Notes: generated by a model not told the origin, from the letters alone. A DNA stretch of 64,000 nt from Pedobacter nototheniae (GCF_004335085.1 NZ_RQRS01000020.1:1-64000), one strand, 5' to 3'. Shown: positions 44,807 to 55,395, numbered from the stretch's first letter. A program made the numbers and translations.

Positions 44807-46024
44807 ATGAAAGTGGATTACATCGCACTCTCTGTACCCGTATTTTTTATTCTGATAGGAATAGAAGTGGTATATAACTTTTATAAAAAATTAAATTATT
44901 ATCGGTTAAATGATAGCATTGCTAATTTAAGCCAGGGAATAGGGCAGCAGCTTACCGGCATTTTTATGAAAACAGCCTTATTTTTTGGCTATAAATATAT
45001 TTTTGAACACTGGAGATTTTTCGATTTACCTAAAACAATTTGGATTTGGATTATCCTTTTTCTTGGAGTTGATTTTTTCTATTATTGGTTTCATAGAATG
45101 AGCCACCAAATAAATGCGTTATGGGCGGCGCATATTGTTCACCATCAATCAGAAGAGTATAATTTAACTGTTGCGCTAAGACAGAGTTGGTTTCAGGGGT
45201 GGTTTAGTTGGGTTTTCTACTTGCCTTTAGCTTTAATAGGCTTCGATCCACTTATGTTTTTAACGCTGAGCTCATTTAATACGCTTTATCAATTTTGGAT
45301 TCATACACGTACAATAAAAAGTATGGGCATTTTAGAATACGTATTAAATACGCCTTCGCATCATCGGGTACATCATGGATCTAACCCAAAATATATTGAT
45401 AAAAATCACGCTGGTACTTTAATTATATGGGATCGTTTGTTTGGAACATTTCAAAAAGAAGAAGAAGCGGTTTATTATGGCATTACCAAACCCCTTGCCA
45501 GCTGGAATCCTATTTGGGCAAACCTCCATTATTGGGATGATTTAGTGAAAGTAGCTAGAAAATCTCCAAAAATAAGTGACAAAATTAAGGTCTTTATTAT
45601 GCCACCAGGATGGTTTCCTGCACATTTGGGTGGCTTTCAATCTGCAAGTGAAATAGATGAAAATACCTATCAGAAATATAACCCAAGGTATCATCCGAAA
45701 TTAATTGGTTATGTGGCCACACAATTTATAGCAACTTTAATTATTGCATCTATTATTTTATTTTCTTACCATAAAATGGATTCTACTCCATTAATTTCTA
45801 GTGTTATTTATTGTATTTTAACATTAATTACCTGTGGGGCGTTATTCGAGCAAAGGAAATGGATTGTAAAATTTGAGTATTTCAGACTTATTTTGGGCGT
45901 AATACTTGTTTTGTTGTTGAAATATCCAGTCGGTTATCAAGTTATTTTTGGGGGCATTCAGTTAATATCCGTAATTTGGTTCTTCAATTTGCAAAAGGCA
46001 AACTACAAATCCCATGAAAACTAA
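44807..46024 (+). CDS. Alkylglycerol-monooxygenase-like (fatty acid hydroxylase superfamily) membrane enzyme
   Basis: A 405-residue integral membrane di-iron oxygenase. All histidine clusters are present: HRMSH, HIVHH, HTRT, and SHHRVHH. The blocks YWFHRMSH, SEEYNLTVALRQS, YQFWIHT and LEYVLNTPSHHRVHHG match, from memory, human alkylglycerol monooxygenase (AGMO/TMEM195) closely, and the C-terminal membrane part also fits its length. AGMO cleaves the ether bond of alkylglycerols with tetrahydrobiopterin. The next gene, overlapping by 11 bp, is TMEM86-like, also an ether-lipid enzyme. The substrate in this organism is inferred. Confidence 0.82.
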   Translation: MKVDYIALSVPVFFILIGIEVVYNFYKKLNYYRLNDSIANLSQGIGQQLTGIFMKTALFFGYKYIFEHWRFFDLPKTIWIWIILFLGVDFFYYWFHRMSHQINALWAAHIVHHQSEEYNLTVALRQSWFQGWFSWVFYLPLALIGFDPLMFLTLSSFNTLYQFWIHTRTIKSMGILEYVLNTPSHHRVHHGSNPKYIDKNHAGTLIIWDRLFGTFQKEEEAVYYGITKPLASWNPIWANLHYWDDLVKVARKSPKISDKIKVFIMPPGWFPAHLGGFQSASEIDENTYQKYNPRYHPKLIGYVATQFIATLIIASIILFSYHKMDSTPLISSVIYCILTLITCGALFEQRKWIVKFEYFRLILGVILVLLLKYPVGYQVIFGGIQLISVIWFFNLQKANYKSHEN

Positions 46025-46706
46025 GTTATTTTCTCTATCTTTTTTCTTCGTATTTATCATTCAACTTTATGCAGAATATGCAAGTAATGATCGTTTGCGA
46101 ATGTTTTCAAAACCGCTAATTGTATTACTTTTAATGGCTTGGCTATATTCTAGCACAAGTTTAAAAGGTCGGTTTCATAAACGTATTTTTGCAGGATTAG
46201 TTTTTGGTTTAGCTGGCGATATTTTGTTAATGTATCAAAGTACAAATTCTAGTTTTTTTATTTATGGACTAATCGCATTTTTACTTTGTCACATTTTTTA
46301 TATAAGGGCATTTATTCTTGATCACAAATCAAATCCCGACCAGAAAAACCCATATTTTTTATGGGCTGTACTAGTTTTTGGAGTTTTTTGTGCTGGTTTA
46401 TTCTTTTACCTGCAACCAAATTTAGGTGCACTACAATTTCCAGTTTTAATGTATGCCATAATTATTTCATTTATGGCAATTATGGCTGTAAATCGATACG
46501 GGAGGGTAAATATTGCCAGTTTTAAACTGATTTTGTACGGAGCATTATTTTTTCTTTTATCGGATAGTACATTGGCATATAATAAATTTGTGCAGCCATT
46601 TGAACAAAGCGGTGCATTAATTATGGCTACTTATATGATTGCACAATATTTAATTGTTTATGGAACGATAGAACGGAGATTAGTCGTTACCAGAACGCCA
46701 GTTTAA
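46014..46706 (+). CDS. YhhN/TMEM86-family lysoplasmalogenase-like membrane protein
   Basis: A 230-residue protein with about eight membrane helices. Family blocks FAGLVFGLAGDILLMY and LFFLLSDSTLAYNKF (with the conserved acidic residues GD and SD) are present. TMEM86A/B and bacterial YhhN relatives hydrolyse the vinyl-ether bond of lysoplasmalogens. It overlaps the AGMO-like gene by 11 bp, so the two are one unit. The actual bacterial substrate is not established by sequence. Confidence 0.85.
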   Translation: MKTKLFSLSFFFVFIIQLYAEYASNDRLRMFSKPLIVLLLMAWLYSSTSLKGRFHKRIFAGLVFGLAGDILLMYQSTNSSFFIYGLIAFLLCHIFYIRAFILDHKSNPDQKNPYFLWAVLVFGVFCAGLFFYLQPNLGALQFPVLMYAIIISFMAIMAVNRYGRVNIASFKLILYGALFFLLSDSTLAYNKFVQPFEQSGALIMATYMIAQYLIVYGTIERRLVVTRTPV

Positions 46707-47112
46707 AGATTTAATCCTGTTATGAGGGAAGAAAGATTTATATAAGTATTGGGCTTTTTATGCTCTTGAAAAGCAAAGTCTGTTCTTTTGAAACCATGTT
46801 CCTGTTGCACTCAGGTTTAGGGATTGAGAATAAACCTTTGTATCTAAACCCGATCTGAGTAAATGCCACGATTTTTTTTCGGGGCAGAAACGGGAGCGGG
46901 ACTGCTTTTGCTAAATATTCCTGACCGCTCATTTCCAAATCAATTTTTAGATCAGTAACAAATATTAGGAAAGCAAAGTCTGTAATTCTTTTGAACCCTT
47001 GTTCCTGTCTTTCACTATATCCCACTAGAAAAAAATCGGGGATACCGTTGCACCCAGGTTTAAGTACCCAGTTACTGTAATTTAAATTTCAATTTTCTGG
47101 TTCAGGATGGAT
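46707..47112. other. Intergenic stretch filled by dispersed repeat copies
   Basis: No gene. A partial repeat copy (about 46770-46820) is followed by a near-full copy (46845-47062). The minus-strand open frame through it is not a gene. Confidence 0.6.
46845..47062. repeat. Dispersed inverted-repeat element, copy 1
   Basis: About 218 bp beginning TAAACCCGATCTGAGTAAAT and ending GCACCCAGGTTTA. The two ends are imperfect inverted copies, and each arm carries a CGAT..ATCG-type mini-hairpin. The spacer holds TCATTTCCAAAT and TAGGAAAGCAAAG. It matches 62499-62732 through its length. No coding capacity. Confidence 0.75.
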
Positions 47113-49488
47113 TTAATTCTTTTTCTCCTTATCCAAAACCGTAAAAAACTGTACAAGACGTTCACCATTTTCATCCACAAGTGTTAAAGTATGTTTTCCT
47201 GCCGGCGGACTAACAGCTAATTGATGGTAATTGGTTGTAGTAGCAACATATTCATTATCGATATGCCAATATATTTTTGATGCCGCGTTTCGATGTGCAG
47301 CGTTTAACACAATTTTCCCCCTTGAGCCATTTAATTCTAGCGGAATATAAACTGTAGCACCATTTTTCGGGTAAATTAATTCCATTACATTGTTTCCGCC
47401 AGTATTTTCGCAGCCAGTCATAAATGGAGGCAAAAGTTTATAGTCGCTATTTTTAATTTTATAGTAATATTCCATTGCTGGCGGTAGTACAAACCAACTT
47501 TTGTGCACCATATTTGTAACACTTTCACATTGATCTGTTACCCGGTAGGTTCCTGTTCTATCTAAATGAATAATTTTATGGAAAGGGCAGGTAGGCGTTT
47601 TTTCTCCACTTGGTGGAACCATTTCTTCAACAACATCCAAACAGTTTTCTCCGGCTTTATAACCACTTTGCTTACAAATTTTAATTTTTTTTAGTTTAGT
47701 TGTTGGTGTTTCAAACCATTTACCGTTAGGTAATAATCTAAAAATATCAAATAAAACAGGTGCTGCTGCCTCAATACCAACTAACCCAGGTCTGCCTTCG
47801 CCATCTGCATTTCCAACCCAAACACAAACTACGTAATTTGGGGTTAAGCCAACGGCCCAGGCATCACGAAAGCCAAAACTTGTTCCGGTTTTCCATGCCA
47901 CCCTTTGCGATGATGAAAATTGCTCCCATAAACCTTCATCGCCCGGACGCATTACTTCTTCCATGGCATTAAAAGTAGACCAAATAGAGGCGTGATCTAA
48001 AAAAGAATTTCGCTGTGCATCAACATCTTCCTTATGAGCTTGTTTTACGTAGGCTGCCTGTTTATAATCTGCCGGATTATATAAGCCATTATAAGTGTTG
48101 TAATGGTTTAGCGTACGTACCATGCCCATATAAGTGTTGGCTAAATCCCACATGGTTACTTCGCTGCCTCCTAAAATTAGCGATAAACCGTAATGATCTG
48201 CAGGTTGATTTAAGGTGCCAATGCCCAGTTTTTTTAGCTTATCGTAAAATCTTTCGTACTTATATTGTTGCAGCATTTTAACCGCAGGAATGTTTAACGA
48301 TCGGCTTAATGCTTTATCTGCGGCAATTGCACCATCATAGCCTAAATCATAGTTTTGGGGCGAGTAGCCAGCTATTTGCGTAGGAATATCAGGAACAAGT
48401 GTATGTGGCAAAATGAAACCATCATTAAGCATACTTGCATATAATATAGGTTTTAAGGTGCTTCCAGGACTTCGTGAAGCTTTAATCATATCTACATGAC
48501 TTTGCAAAAGGGGATCTTCTGGTTGGTAAACATTGCCAACATAGCTCACTACTTCTCCGCTTCGGGCATCCAAAACCAGTGCAGAAATGTTATTAATATC
48601 ATTTGCACGATAACGATTATTATACCTCTTTAAAATATAACTCACCTTAAGCTGAATGTTTTCATTTAAAGTAGAAGTAATTCTTGTAGAATTAATTTTC
48701 AGTGCAGTTCGTTCAGTTTTAAAGCGATTGAGCAGATGTTGGGCATTTTGAGGAAGAGGAAGAGGTTTACCTGGAACAGGTTCAAGTTTTGATAGGTTAG
48801 CTGTAGTTTGATCGATGTATTTTAGCTTTGCGAGTTTATCCAGCAAGTCGTTTCTTTTTTTAATTAGTTTGGTAGAATTTTTACCTGGATGAACCAATGA
48901 AGGGCTGTTTGGTAAAACGGCTAGGGTAGCCATTTCGCCCCAGGAAAGGCTTTTTGCATCGCGACCGTAGTAACGCCAGCTTGCGGCTTCAAGGCCTACA
49001 ACATTACTTCCAAAGGGTGCATTTGCAGCATATAAGCCTATTATTTCTTCTTTAGAATATTTTAGTTCTAATCTAAAGGCGAGCATCATTTCCAGGAGCT
49101 TTTGCCAAATTGTTCTATCTTGTTTCCGAGATAAACGAATTACTTGCATGGTTAATGTACTACCTCCGCTTACCACACTCTTAGCCTTTAAATTTTGGCG
49201 CATTGCTCTACTCATCGCTAAAAAATCTACCCCGAAATGGTTGTAAAAGCGTTTATCTTCAAAAGCAATAATGCAATCTTTAAACTTAACAGGAACACGA
49301 TCAGCCACAGGAAAGCGCCACTGCCCATCCGTAGCGATGGATGCACTTAATAAATTGCCATTACTGGCTTCAACCATATATGAAGTAGGTGATTTGAATA
49401 GTTTTTTTGGGAGTGAAAAAAGAAAAAGCAGCGTAAGCAATAAACAAATACCATCTGAAATTACTATTACTTTAAATCTTTTATCCAT
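47113..49488 (-). CDS. pbpC: Penicillin-binding protein 1C (bifunctional)
   Basis: A 791-residue inner-membrane enzyme from ATG 49488 (MDKRFKVIVI); a TTG reading adds 7 residues. In order: membrane anchor, glycosyltransferase-51 domain (EDKRFYNHFGVDFLAMSRA), transpeptidase domain with the catalytic Ser343 in SPGSTLK (Lys346), SLN in SRSLNIP, and KTGTSFGFRDAW, then a PBP1C-specific C-terminal domain. It polymerises peptidoglycan. It lies after the alpha-2-macroglobulin gene on the same strand, the pairing known from E. coli (yfhM-pbpC), and may repair the wall when the surface trap is triggered. Confidence 0.94.
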   Translation of the reverse strand: MDKRFKVIVISDGICLLLTLLFLFSLPKKLFKSPTSYMVEASNGNLLSASIATDGQWRFPVADRVPVKFKDCIIAFEDKRFYNHFGVDFLAMSRAMRQNLKAKSVVSGGSTLTMQVIRLSRKQDRTIWQKLLEMMLAFRLELKYSKEEIIGLYAANAPFGSNVVGLEAASWRYYGRDAKSLSWGEMATLAVLPNSPSLVHPGKNSTKLIKKRNDLLDKLAKLKYIDQTTANLSKLEPVPGKPLPLPQNAQHLLNRFKTERTALKINSTRITSTLNENIQLKVSYILKRYNNRYRANDINNISALVLDARSGEVVSYVGNVYQPEDPLLQSHVDMIKASRSPGSTLKPILYASMLNDGFILPHTLVPDIPTQIAGYSPQNYDLGYDGAIAADKALSRSLNIPAVKMLQQYKYERFYDKLKKLGIGTLNQPADHYGLSLILGGSEVTMWDLANTYMGMVRTLNHYNTYNGLYNPADYKQAAYVKQAHKEDVDAQRNSFLDHASIWSTFNAMEEVMRPGDEGLWEQFSSSQRVAWKTGTSFGFRDAWAVGLTPNYVVCVWVGNADGEGRPGLVGIEAAAPVLFDIFRLLPNGKWFETPTTKLKKIKICKQSGYKAGENCLDVVEEMVPPSGEKTPTCPFHKIIHLDRTGTYRVTDQCESVTNMVHKSWFVLPPAMEYYYKIKNSDYKLLPPFMTGCENTGGNNVMELIYPKNGATVYIPLELNGSRGKIVLNAAHRNAASKIYWHIDNEYVATTTNYHQLAVSPPAGKHTLTLVDENGERLVQFFTVLDKEKKN

Positions 49489-49612
49489 TAAGTGCTTTTT
49501 TGTACGCAAAGCAAATATATGATTCTATTGGCCTTTTTTTCAGTTTTTCAATTTCGGGAAGTTGTTTTTTTGTAAGCTTCTACTTCCCATTACTTTAACT
49601 AAACTATTGGAA

Positions 49613-49645
49613 ATAAAAAAACCGCAGAGTTTTTCTCTGCGGTTA
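49613..49645 (-). terminator. Rho-independent terminator
   Basis: On the minus strand AACCGCAGAG pairs with CTCTGCGGTT, followed by a T-run of seven. It lies between alpha-2-macroglobulin and pbpC, so the two may be only partly co-transcribed. Confidence 0.85.
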
Positions 49646-49663
49646 AATCCGAATTAAGTATTA

Positions 49664-52600
49664 TTATTTAACTACCTGAACCCATTTTCCAGCTTCAGTT
49701 GCAGAAATATCATGGTTATACATGGCTTCACATTGTACGGCTGATAAATAATATTTTCCTAAATAAGAAGCATTAAGAAGTACTTTGTAAACCAAACTTT
49801 CGTTTTCACGGATATTGAAATAGGTAAATACACGATCGTCTCTAATGTCTTGATAAGTAAAAGGAGACGAGGCTAAAATGCTTTGGTTATCATTAACACG
49901 GGTATTGATAATTTCCCAGCCTGACGGGAAAATTTGTGTTAGCGCCATTTGCTCATAATAACCCATTTGTCCTGGATTTTTAACCGTTACTTCGGCATAA
50001 AAATCAGTTCCTTGTTTTAAAGTTGTTGGATCTAAAGGTTTGCCATTTAGGTGTTTATAGCTAACATTCATATCTAAAACTTCAGGTCTGTTGGGCAAGA
50101 AATTATTTTGTCCTGCTACTGGTTGCCCTTGTAATACTAAACGAACAAACAGTACATTATTTCCTTTATTGCTTACCGATGCTGTATTCCCTTTAAAGCT
50201 AATTATAGAACTGTTTAGGTATTGATTAGAGTTAACTGAGGCAGATTTTCCATCTAAAACATATTGGTAATTTAGTTTATTTGAAGACTGATTTGAACCA
50301 CAGAATTTTGCAATAGCAAGTAAGCTGTAGGCGGTTGTTTGTGTGCTGTACCAAGTATCTTCGCCTAATTTGGTAGCTAAGGGCTGTAGGAGCGAAGCTG
50401 CTTTTGCCTTTTGGCCAAGCAATGTTAATGTTTCTAATATCATTGCACCATCACGAACGTCGGAACCGTAAGTACCACCCAATTGATTGTATGGTTTTAT
50501 TGAAGTATCTAATCCCTTAACCATGTTTTGGGCTACATCATTTTGACCTGCAAGTTTATATGCGGCAGCTAATCTCCATTTTGCAGCAACAGATAAGTAT
50601 TCAAATGCTCTTAATCTGTTCATTGCGGCCATTTCTGGTTTTTTAGCGAGCGCAAGTGTATATAAACGATAAGCTTGAGATAAATCGCCACCATAAAAAT
50701 TATTGCTGTTTGGCGCCCAATTTGTTGCTTTAGTTCTTTGGAAACGCAATAATTCATCTAATAAGCCAACCGGAAGTGTATATCCAGCACTTTGAGCTTC
50801 AATTAAGAAGTGACCACCATAATTTGTACCCCACTCATCAGAGCTACCTTCGCCTGGCCAGTAAGATAACCCTCCATCTGTTGTTTGGAAGCTTTTTAAA
50901 CGATTAATTCCTGCTTTAAGGTTTTTTTCTGTTGTTGCTTTTTGCTGCTCAGATAATGGACTTAAACGATCTAAATACAATTGAGGGAAAATGCCCGAAG
51001 TGGTTTGTTCAATACATCCATGCGGATATTGAATTAGGTAACTTAATCGTTTGCTAAGGTTAATTGCCGGAATAGAAGAAACTTCTAAAGTTCCTGAATT
51101 TGTACCCTGCATACCAATTGAAGCATATTTTGTGCCCCAATTTTGCCCTGGTTGTACCGTTGCAGAAACTACATTTGTAATATAAGGATTTGGGTTGCGA
51201 ATTTCCATTTCTACATCATATTCTGTTTTTTCAGCCCCGCTTTGTGCGATCACCTTAACTTTTGCAATACCTACCTGATTTGGAGCTTTAACTTCAAAAT
51301 AAGCCATTTGTTCGCCTGTTTGCTTATAGTAAAGTTGTTGTTTATTAGTGCCTTCAACCAGTAAATTAGTAGCCTGTAGTTGTACTGAAACATTTTTTAG
51401 GTTGTTTTCTGTAGCAAAAACAGTAACAGGCAAGGTAAAGCTTTCTCCAGGTCCTATTACCCTTGGTAATGTTGCCAAAACCATAAGCGGTTTTTTAACC
51501 TGAACAGATTTTTCTGCAAAGCCGTATGCTGCATCCTGCCCGGCAACTACCATTGCTCTAACTGCACCAATATATTGTGGTAATTTAAATTTGTGCGTTT
51601 TGCTTTCGCCTTTGCCCAGTGTAAATGGACCCATAAATTTTACTACTGCCTTAAAGCGATTTGCCTTAGCAGGATTAAGGTTTTTATTGATACTTCCATC
51701 ACCACCAATGCTTAAAATACGTTCTAAATTTCCACCCCATGCGCCTAAAACATAATCAAATAAATCCCAGGTTTTAACGCCTAAGCCTTCACGAGCGTAA
51801 AATGCACTATGCGGGTTTGGAGTTTTAAAACGTGTTAAGTCCAGTAAACCTTCATCCACAAGTGCAATGGTATAGGTCATGGCTTTACCGTTTTGTTCGC
51901 CTACAGTAATGGTATTTTCAGTCTCTGGCTTAATTTTATCCGCCATTTTTATGGTCGGTTTTAAAATAGTTTGAGGATCTTCAACAGAAATCGGAATCGC
52001 ACCGTACATTCTAATTGGTAAATCATTAACCGTTTGCGCATGAGGCTGAAGTAAGGTAATATTGGCAAAAACATTCGGTGCCATTTCCTTTTCAGCCTTA
52101 AATGTAAATTGGGTTTGCCCCACTTTTGTATCTACCCAATAGGTTTTTAAAACACGACTTCCGTTTTCTATAGACACCAAAGCTCTTCCATTTTTACCAG
52201 TAGGGATGGTTAAAGTAATGTCTTCTCCAACCGTAAATTTTTCTTTATTGGCCGTAAATGATAACATAGAGGCTTCAGTAGGGTTATTTCCCTGTTCGCG
52301 TTGCGCCCATCCTGGCCAATCCACATAAACGGATTTTCCGGTAACATGTCCACCATTTAAATCGCGTACTAAAATTAAATAACGACCCCATTCAGGTTCA
52401 TTGATTCTTAAATTCCAGCTCCCTTTTCCATTTGATAAAGTAACCTGTTTGGTTTCAATAAGTTTATTGTACTGATTTTGAGTAAAATTTGCATAAGTGT
52501 ATTGGTTATCCTGTTCCCACCACCAACGCCATTGCGTTTTGTATAATTCTACCTGCACGGTTTTGCTACCACTAAGTAACTTTCCGTCGGTGTTTACGTT

Positions 52601-55264
52601 TACAATTTCAATTTTGTGATCTTGCCCTGTAACCAATCTGCCACTTAAACGATCGCCTTTTGGAGCTCTAATACCCAAATAATTTGTATAAACATGATAT
52701 GGAATACTAAAATTATCAATACTGAAATTACCACCTGGTTCAAAAACTTTTGTTGTAAAATTGGCTCTTAAAACACCAGGAGCAGTATTATTTTCGTTCA
52801 AATTGGTGTTAATTTGAGCTGTTCCATTTTGGTTTAGTGTACCCTCAAAAATAGTTTTAACCTGCGATTGAAAGTTCACCGTAGGATTATCAAAGCTGAA
52901 ACCTTCAAAACCTTTAAATTTCGTTTCTGTTGTATTCAAATTTACATCAACTTTTGCCTTTAAATTTTGTGCTACTGCACCAAATAACCATTTTGCCGAA
53001 AGGGTAGAGGCTGATGTTCCTGAAGTTAAATATGGACGATTACCAACATTAAAATCAATTTTTAAGCGATTCGGCATAACCGTTTCAACTTTTAATGTTT
53101 TAGTAAATGTTGCACCTCCAGCTTTTACCTTTGCCATCCAATCTCCTGTTGGGGAAGTACTTTCGGTTGCAGTTTTAAAGGTGTAAAAACCATTTACAGG
53201 CTTTCCATTTATTAAACGCTTATATAATTGTCCTTTAGGATTAAAAAACTCCATGGTTACAGGATAATTGGCTGGTAGTTTCTTTAATTTATCTTCCAGT
53301 ACAAAGGAGATAAATAAGCTATCTCCTGGGCGCCAAACACCTCTTTCTCCATATATAAAACCTTTTAAACCACTTTGAACAACATCGCCACCAACATCAA
53401 ACCTGCTTAAAGGTAACGAGTTACCATCATCTAATTTTAAATAACCCCTTTCAGCACCATTTTTTGCAATTAATAAAAAAGGCTGTCTTTTTAAATCAAA
53501 GCGTGCAAATCCATCTCCATCGGTTTTAGTTCTGTAAATAATTTGCTTTTGAAAATCCATCAACTCTAAACTCACTCCGCTTAATGGTTTTGCCGTTAAT
53601 AAATCTGTAGCAACAATAAGCATACTATTATCGTTTCCACGTTTGGCAACCAAACCAATGTTTGAAGCAATTAAATTTCTACTTGCCCATTTTTCATTGG
53701 TATAAAAAGATGGCGTACACGGATTATCTTTATCACTCCAACGGTAATTTGAAGGATAATAGTTGTTATAACGTTTCCAAAAATCATCGTCTTCATCAAT
53801 TTTTTCGCCATAACTATCGCTTTCACCATAATAACCTTCCTCCTCATCATCGCTATTTGCATCTGCTTTTTCTTCATTAGCTTTACAATTAAACGCATTG
53901 TATTCTTTTCTGAAAGCAATTGTAACACGATACATTGCGCCAGGTTCGGTGCGAATCATCTTATCTAAATCAAGCGTAAAACGATTTTTTTTATGCAAGT
54001 TCAACGCCTTATCTTCATCTAAACGTACTGTTTTTTGTAAAATAGGCTTCGCAACTCTACGCAATTCATTTCCATCTTTATAGTTGTTAGTTTGGAAGAA
54101 TTGAGGGATATTATTCTCATATATTTTTATTACAGTTACATCAACTGCTTTCAAATTAACCGCTTCGAAGGGTAATACCAATTTACCCGAGTTTGGTAAA
54201 ATTGTACCCGCTCCAGAAATAACTACAGCTGGTAGTTTATCCTCAAAAGTAATACTTGCGGTTTTGCCATTTGCTAATTTCTTGCCGTTTATATTTTCAA
54301 TCCCTGCATTAACATTTAAAGCAAAATTGCCCTTTAATTCCTCTGCAGCATATATTTTAACCTGGCTGCCGTCAATTGTATATCTAAGGTCAGTTAAGTT
54401 GCCAAGCGTAATCATTCCCGTTAAATCCTGCCCAACGCCAATAGGTTCAGAAAACTGAACTAAGGCGTAATCTTCTTCACCTTGTACAGCTTTCATATCT
54501 AAAATTTCAAACTTGTTTAAAGCAGGAACACGGATTTCTGCATTTCCTTTTTGATCTGCATTAATGGCATCGCCATTCCAGTTTATTTTCAAAGTTTGAT
54601 CGTTGCTTTGTTTTCTAATACTATCAATAGTGAATTTTGAAGTATTTTTAGCTGGATTATGTTGCCATTTAATCTTTAATTTCTGGCCGAAATCAGTTTC
54701 AATAGTTTTCTCTATGGCTTTTGTTTCTTCTTCATCAGCAGTTAATATTTCTCCACTTAACTTCATGTATTCCAGTGAAGTATTGTTTTGCGAAACTAAT
54801 CCACTTTGGCTAAACATAATTCCTGGACTAATCACTTTAAATTCAAAGTCGAAATCTTCAAGACCTTTTTCTGTGGCCGATACCTCTGAAAGTTTAAAAG
54901 TTACTTCGTAGTTTTTTCCAGGTTTAAGGTTTTCATCTGGTCTAAATTCCACGGTTTGCGGATCAATCCAATAAGTTTTTCCTGAAATACCAGGGGAGAA
55001 GTCGAATAAATCTCTTGAATCAGCTTTGCCTAAATCTTGCATACCTTGAGCGGCATTTGCAAGATGAACGCGGATAAAGCTTTTCTTTGAGATTGTTCCC
55101 GAAGTATAGGCTTCAATATATTTGGCATAAGCCTGATTGTCTTCGTTTGTTTTTCTTTTTCTGTTAAAGAAAATAAAGGCTATTGCTGCAATGGAAATAG
55201 CGAGAATACCGATAAAAATAAATTTCTTTTTTTTCGATGATGCGTAAGTAGATGGGTTTTCCAT
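49664..55264 (-). CDS. Bacterial alpha-2-macroglobulin, thioester type
   Basis: A 1866-residue periplasm-facing protease trap. N-terminus: KKKK, then one hydrophobic helix (FIFIGILAISIAAIAFIFF), giving a membrane anchor rather than a lipobox. MG-like beta domains follow. The thioester motif GCIEQ is at 1416-1420 (Cys1417-Gln1420), in the helical toroid domain (ending about 1680), then the receptor-like C-terminal domain. An acidic insert (EEKADANSDDEEEGYYGESD) is near residue 470. It traps attacking proteases and probably works with PBP1C. Confidence 0.94.
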   Translation of the reverse strand: MENPSTYASSKKKKFIFIGILAISIAAIAFIFFNRKRKTNEDNQAYAKYIEAYTSGTISKKSFIRVHLANAAQGMQDLGKADSRDLFDFSPGISGKTYWIDPQTVEFRPDENLKPGKNYEVTFKLSEVSATEKGLEDFDFEFKVISPGIMFSQSGLVSQNNTSLEYMKLSGEILTADEEETKAIEKTIETDFGQKLKIKWQHNPAKNTSKFTIDSIRKQSNDQTLKINWNGDAINADQKGNAEIRVPALNKFEILDMKAVQGEEDYALVQFSEPIGVGQDLTGMITLGNLTDLRYTIDGSQVKIYAAEELKGNFALNVNAGIENINGKKLANGKTASITFEDKLPAVVISGAGTILPNSGKLVLPFEAVNLKAVDVTVIKIYENNIPQFFQTNNYKDGNELRRVAKPILQKTVRLDEDKALNLHKKNRFTLDLDKMIRTEPGAMYRVTIAFRKEYNAFNCKANEEKADANSDDEEEGYYGESDSYGEKIDEDDDFWKRYNNYYPSNYRWSDKDNPCTPSFYTNEKWASRNLIASNIGLVAKRGNDNSMLIVATDLLTAKPLSGVSLELMDFQKQIIYRTKTDGDGFARFDLKRQPFLLIAKNGAERGYLKLDDGNSLPLSRFDVGGDVVQSGLKGFIYGERGVWRPGDSLFISFVLEDKLKKLPANYPVTMEFFNPKGQLYKRLINGKPVNGFYTFKTATESTSPTGDWMAKVKAGGATFTKTLKVETVMPNRLKIDFNVGNRPYLTSGTSASTLSAKWLFGAVAQNLKAKVDVNLNTTETKFKGFEGFSFDNPTVNFQSQVKTIFEGTLNQNGTAQINTNLNENNTAPGVLRANFTTKVFEPGGNFSIDNFSIPYHVYTNYLGIRAPKGDRLSGRLVTGQDHKIEIVNVNTDGKLLSGSKTVQVELYKTQWRWWWEQDNQYTYANFTQNQYNKLIETKQVTLSNGKGSWNLRINEPEWGRYLILVRDLNGGHVTGKSVYVDWPGWAQREQGNNPTEASMLSFTANKEKFTVGEDITLTIPTGKNGRALVSIENGSRVLKTYWVDTKVGQTQFTFKAEKEMAPNVFANITLLQPHAQTVNDLPIRMYGAIPISVEDPQTILKPTIKMADKIKPETENTITVGEQNGKAMTYTIALVDEGLLDLTRFKTPNPHSAFYAREGLGVKTWDLFDYVLGAWGGNLERILSIGGDGSINKNLNPAKANRFKAVVKFMGPFTLGKGESKTHKFKLPQYIGAVRAMVVAGQDAAYGFAEKSVQVKKPLMVLATLPRVIGPGESFTLPVTVFATENNLKNVSVQLQATNLLVEGTNKQQLYYKQTGEQMAYFEVKAPNQVGIAKVKVIAQSGAEKTEYDVEMEIRNPNPYITNVVSATVQPGQNWGTKYASIGMQGTNSGTLEVSSIPAINLSKRLSYLIQYPHGCIEQTTSGIFPQLYLDRLSPLSEQQKATTEKNLKAGINRLKSFQTTDGGLSYWPGEGSSDEWGTNYGGHFLIEAQSAGYTLPVGLLDELLRFQRTKATNWAPNSNNFYGGDLSQAYRLYTLALAKKPEMAAMNRLRAFEYLSVAAKWRLAAAYKLAGQNDVAQNMVKGLDTSIKPYNQLGGTYGSDVRDGAMILETLTLLGQKAKAASLLQPLATKLGEDTWYSTQTTAYSLLAIAKFCGSNQSSNKLNYQYVLDGKSASVNSNQYLNSSIISFKGNTASVSNKGNNVLFVRLVLQGQPVAGQNNFLPNRPEVLDMNVSYKHLNGKPLDPTTLKQGTDFYAEVTVKNPGQMGYYEQMALTQIFPSGWEIINTRVNDNQSILASSPFTYQDIRDDRVFTYFNIRENESLVYKVLLNASYLGKYYLSAVQCEAMYNHDISATEAGKWVQVVK

Positions 55265-55395
55265 ATCTGTTTTAGGTTAAACGTGAGGTAAATTAGCCAA
55301 AAATCTGCTTAAACAAAAAAAATACATTTCAACATTTGATACTTATCATCGATTTAGATATGTTTACAGGAATCTAATCCCGATATAAAACTATT

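Noticed and set aside
46738..47025. A 95-residue open frame on the minus strand
   Set aside because: It lies wholly within the dispersed repeat copies. The matching element at 62499-62732 does not keep the frame, and the predicted protein has no recognisable features.
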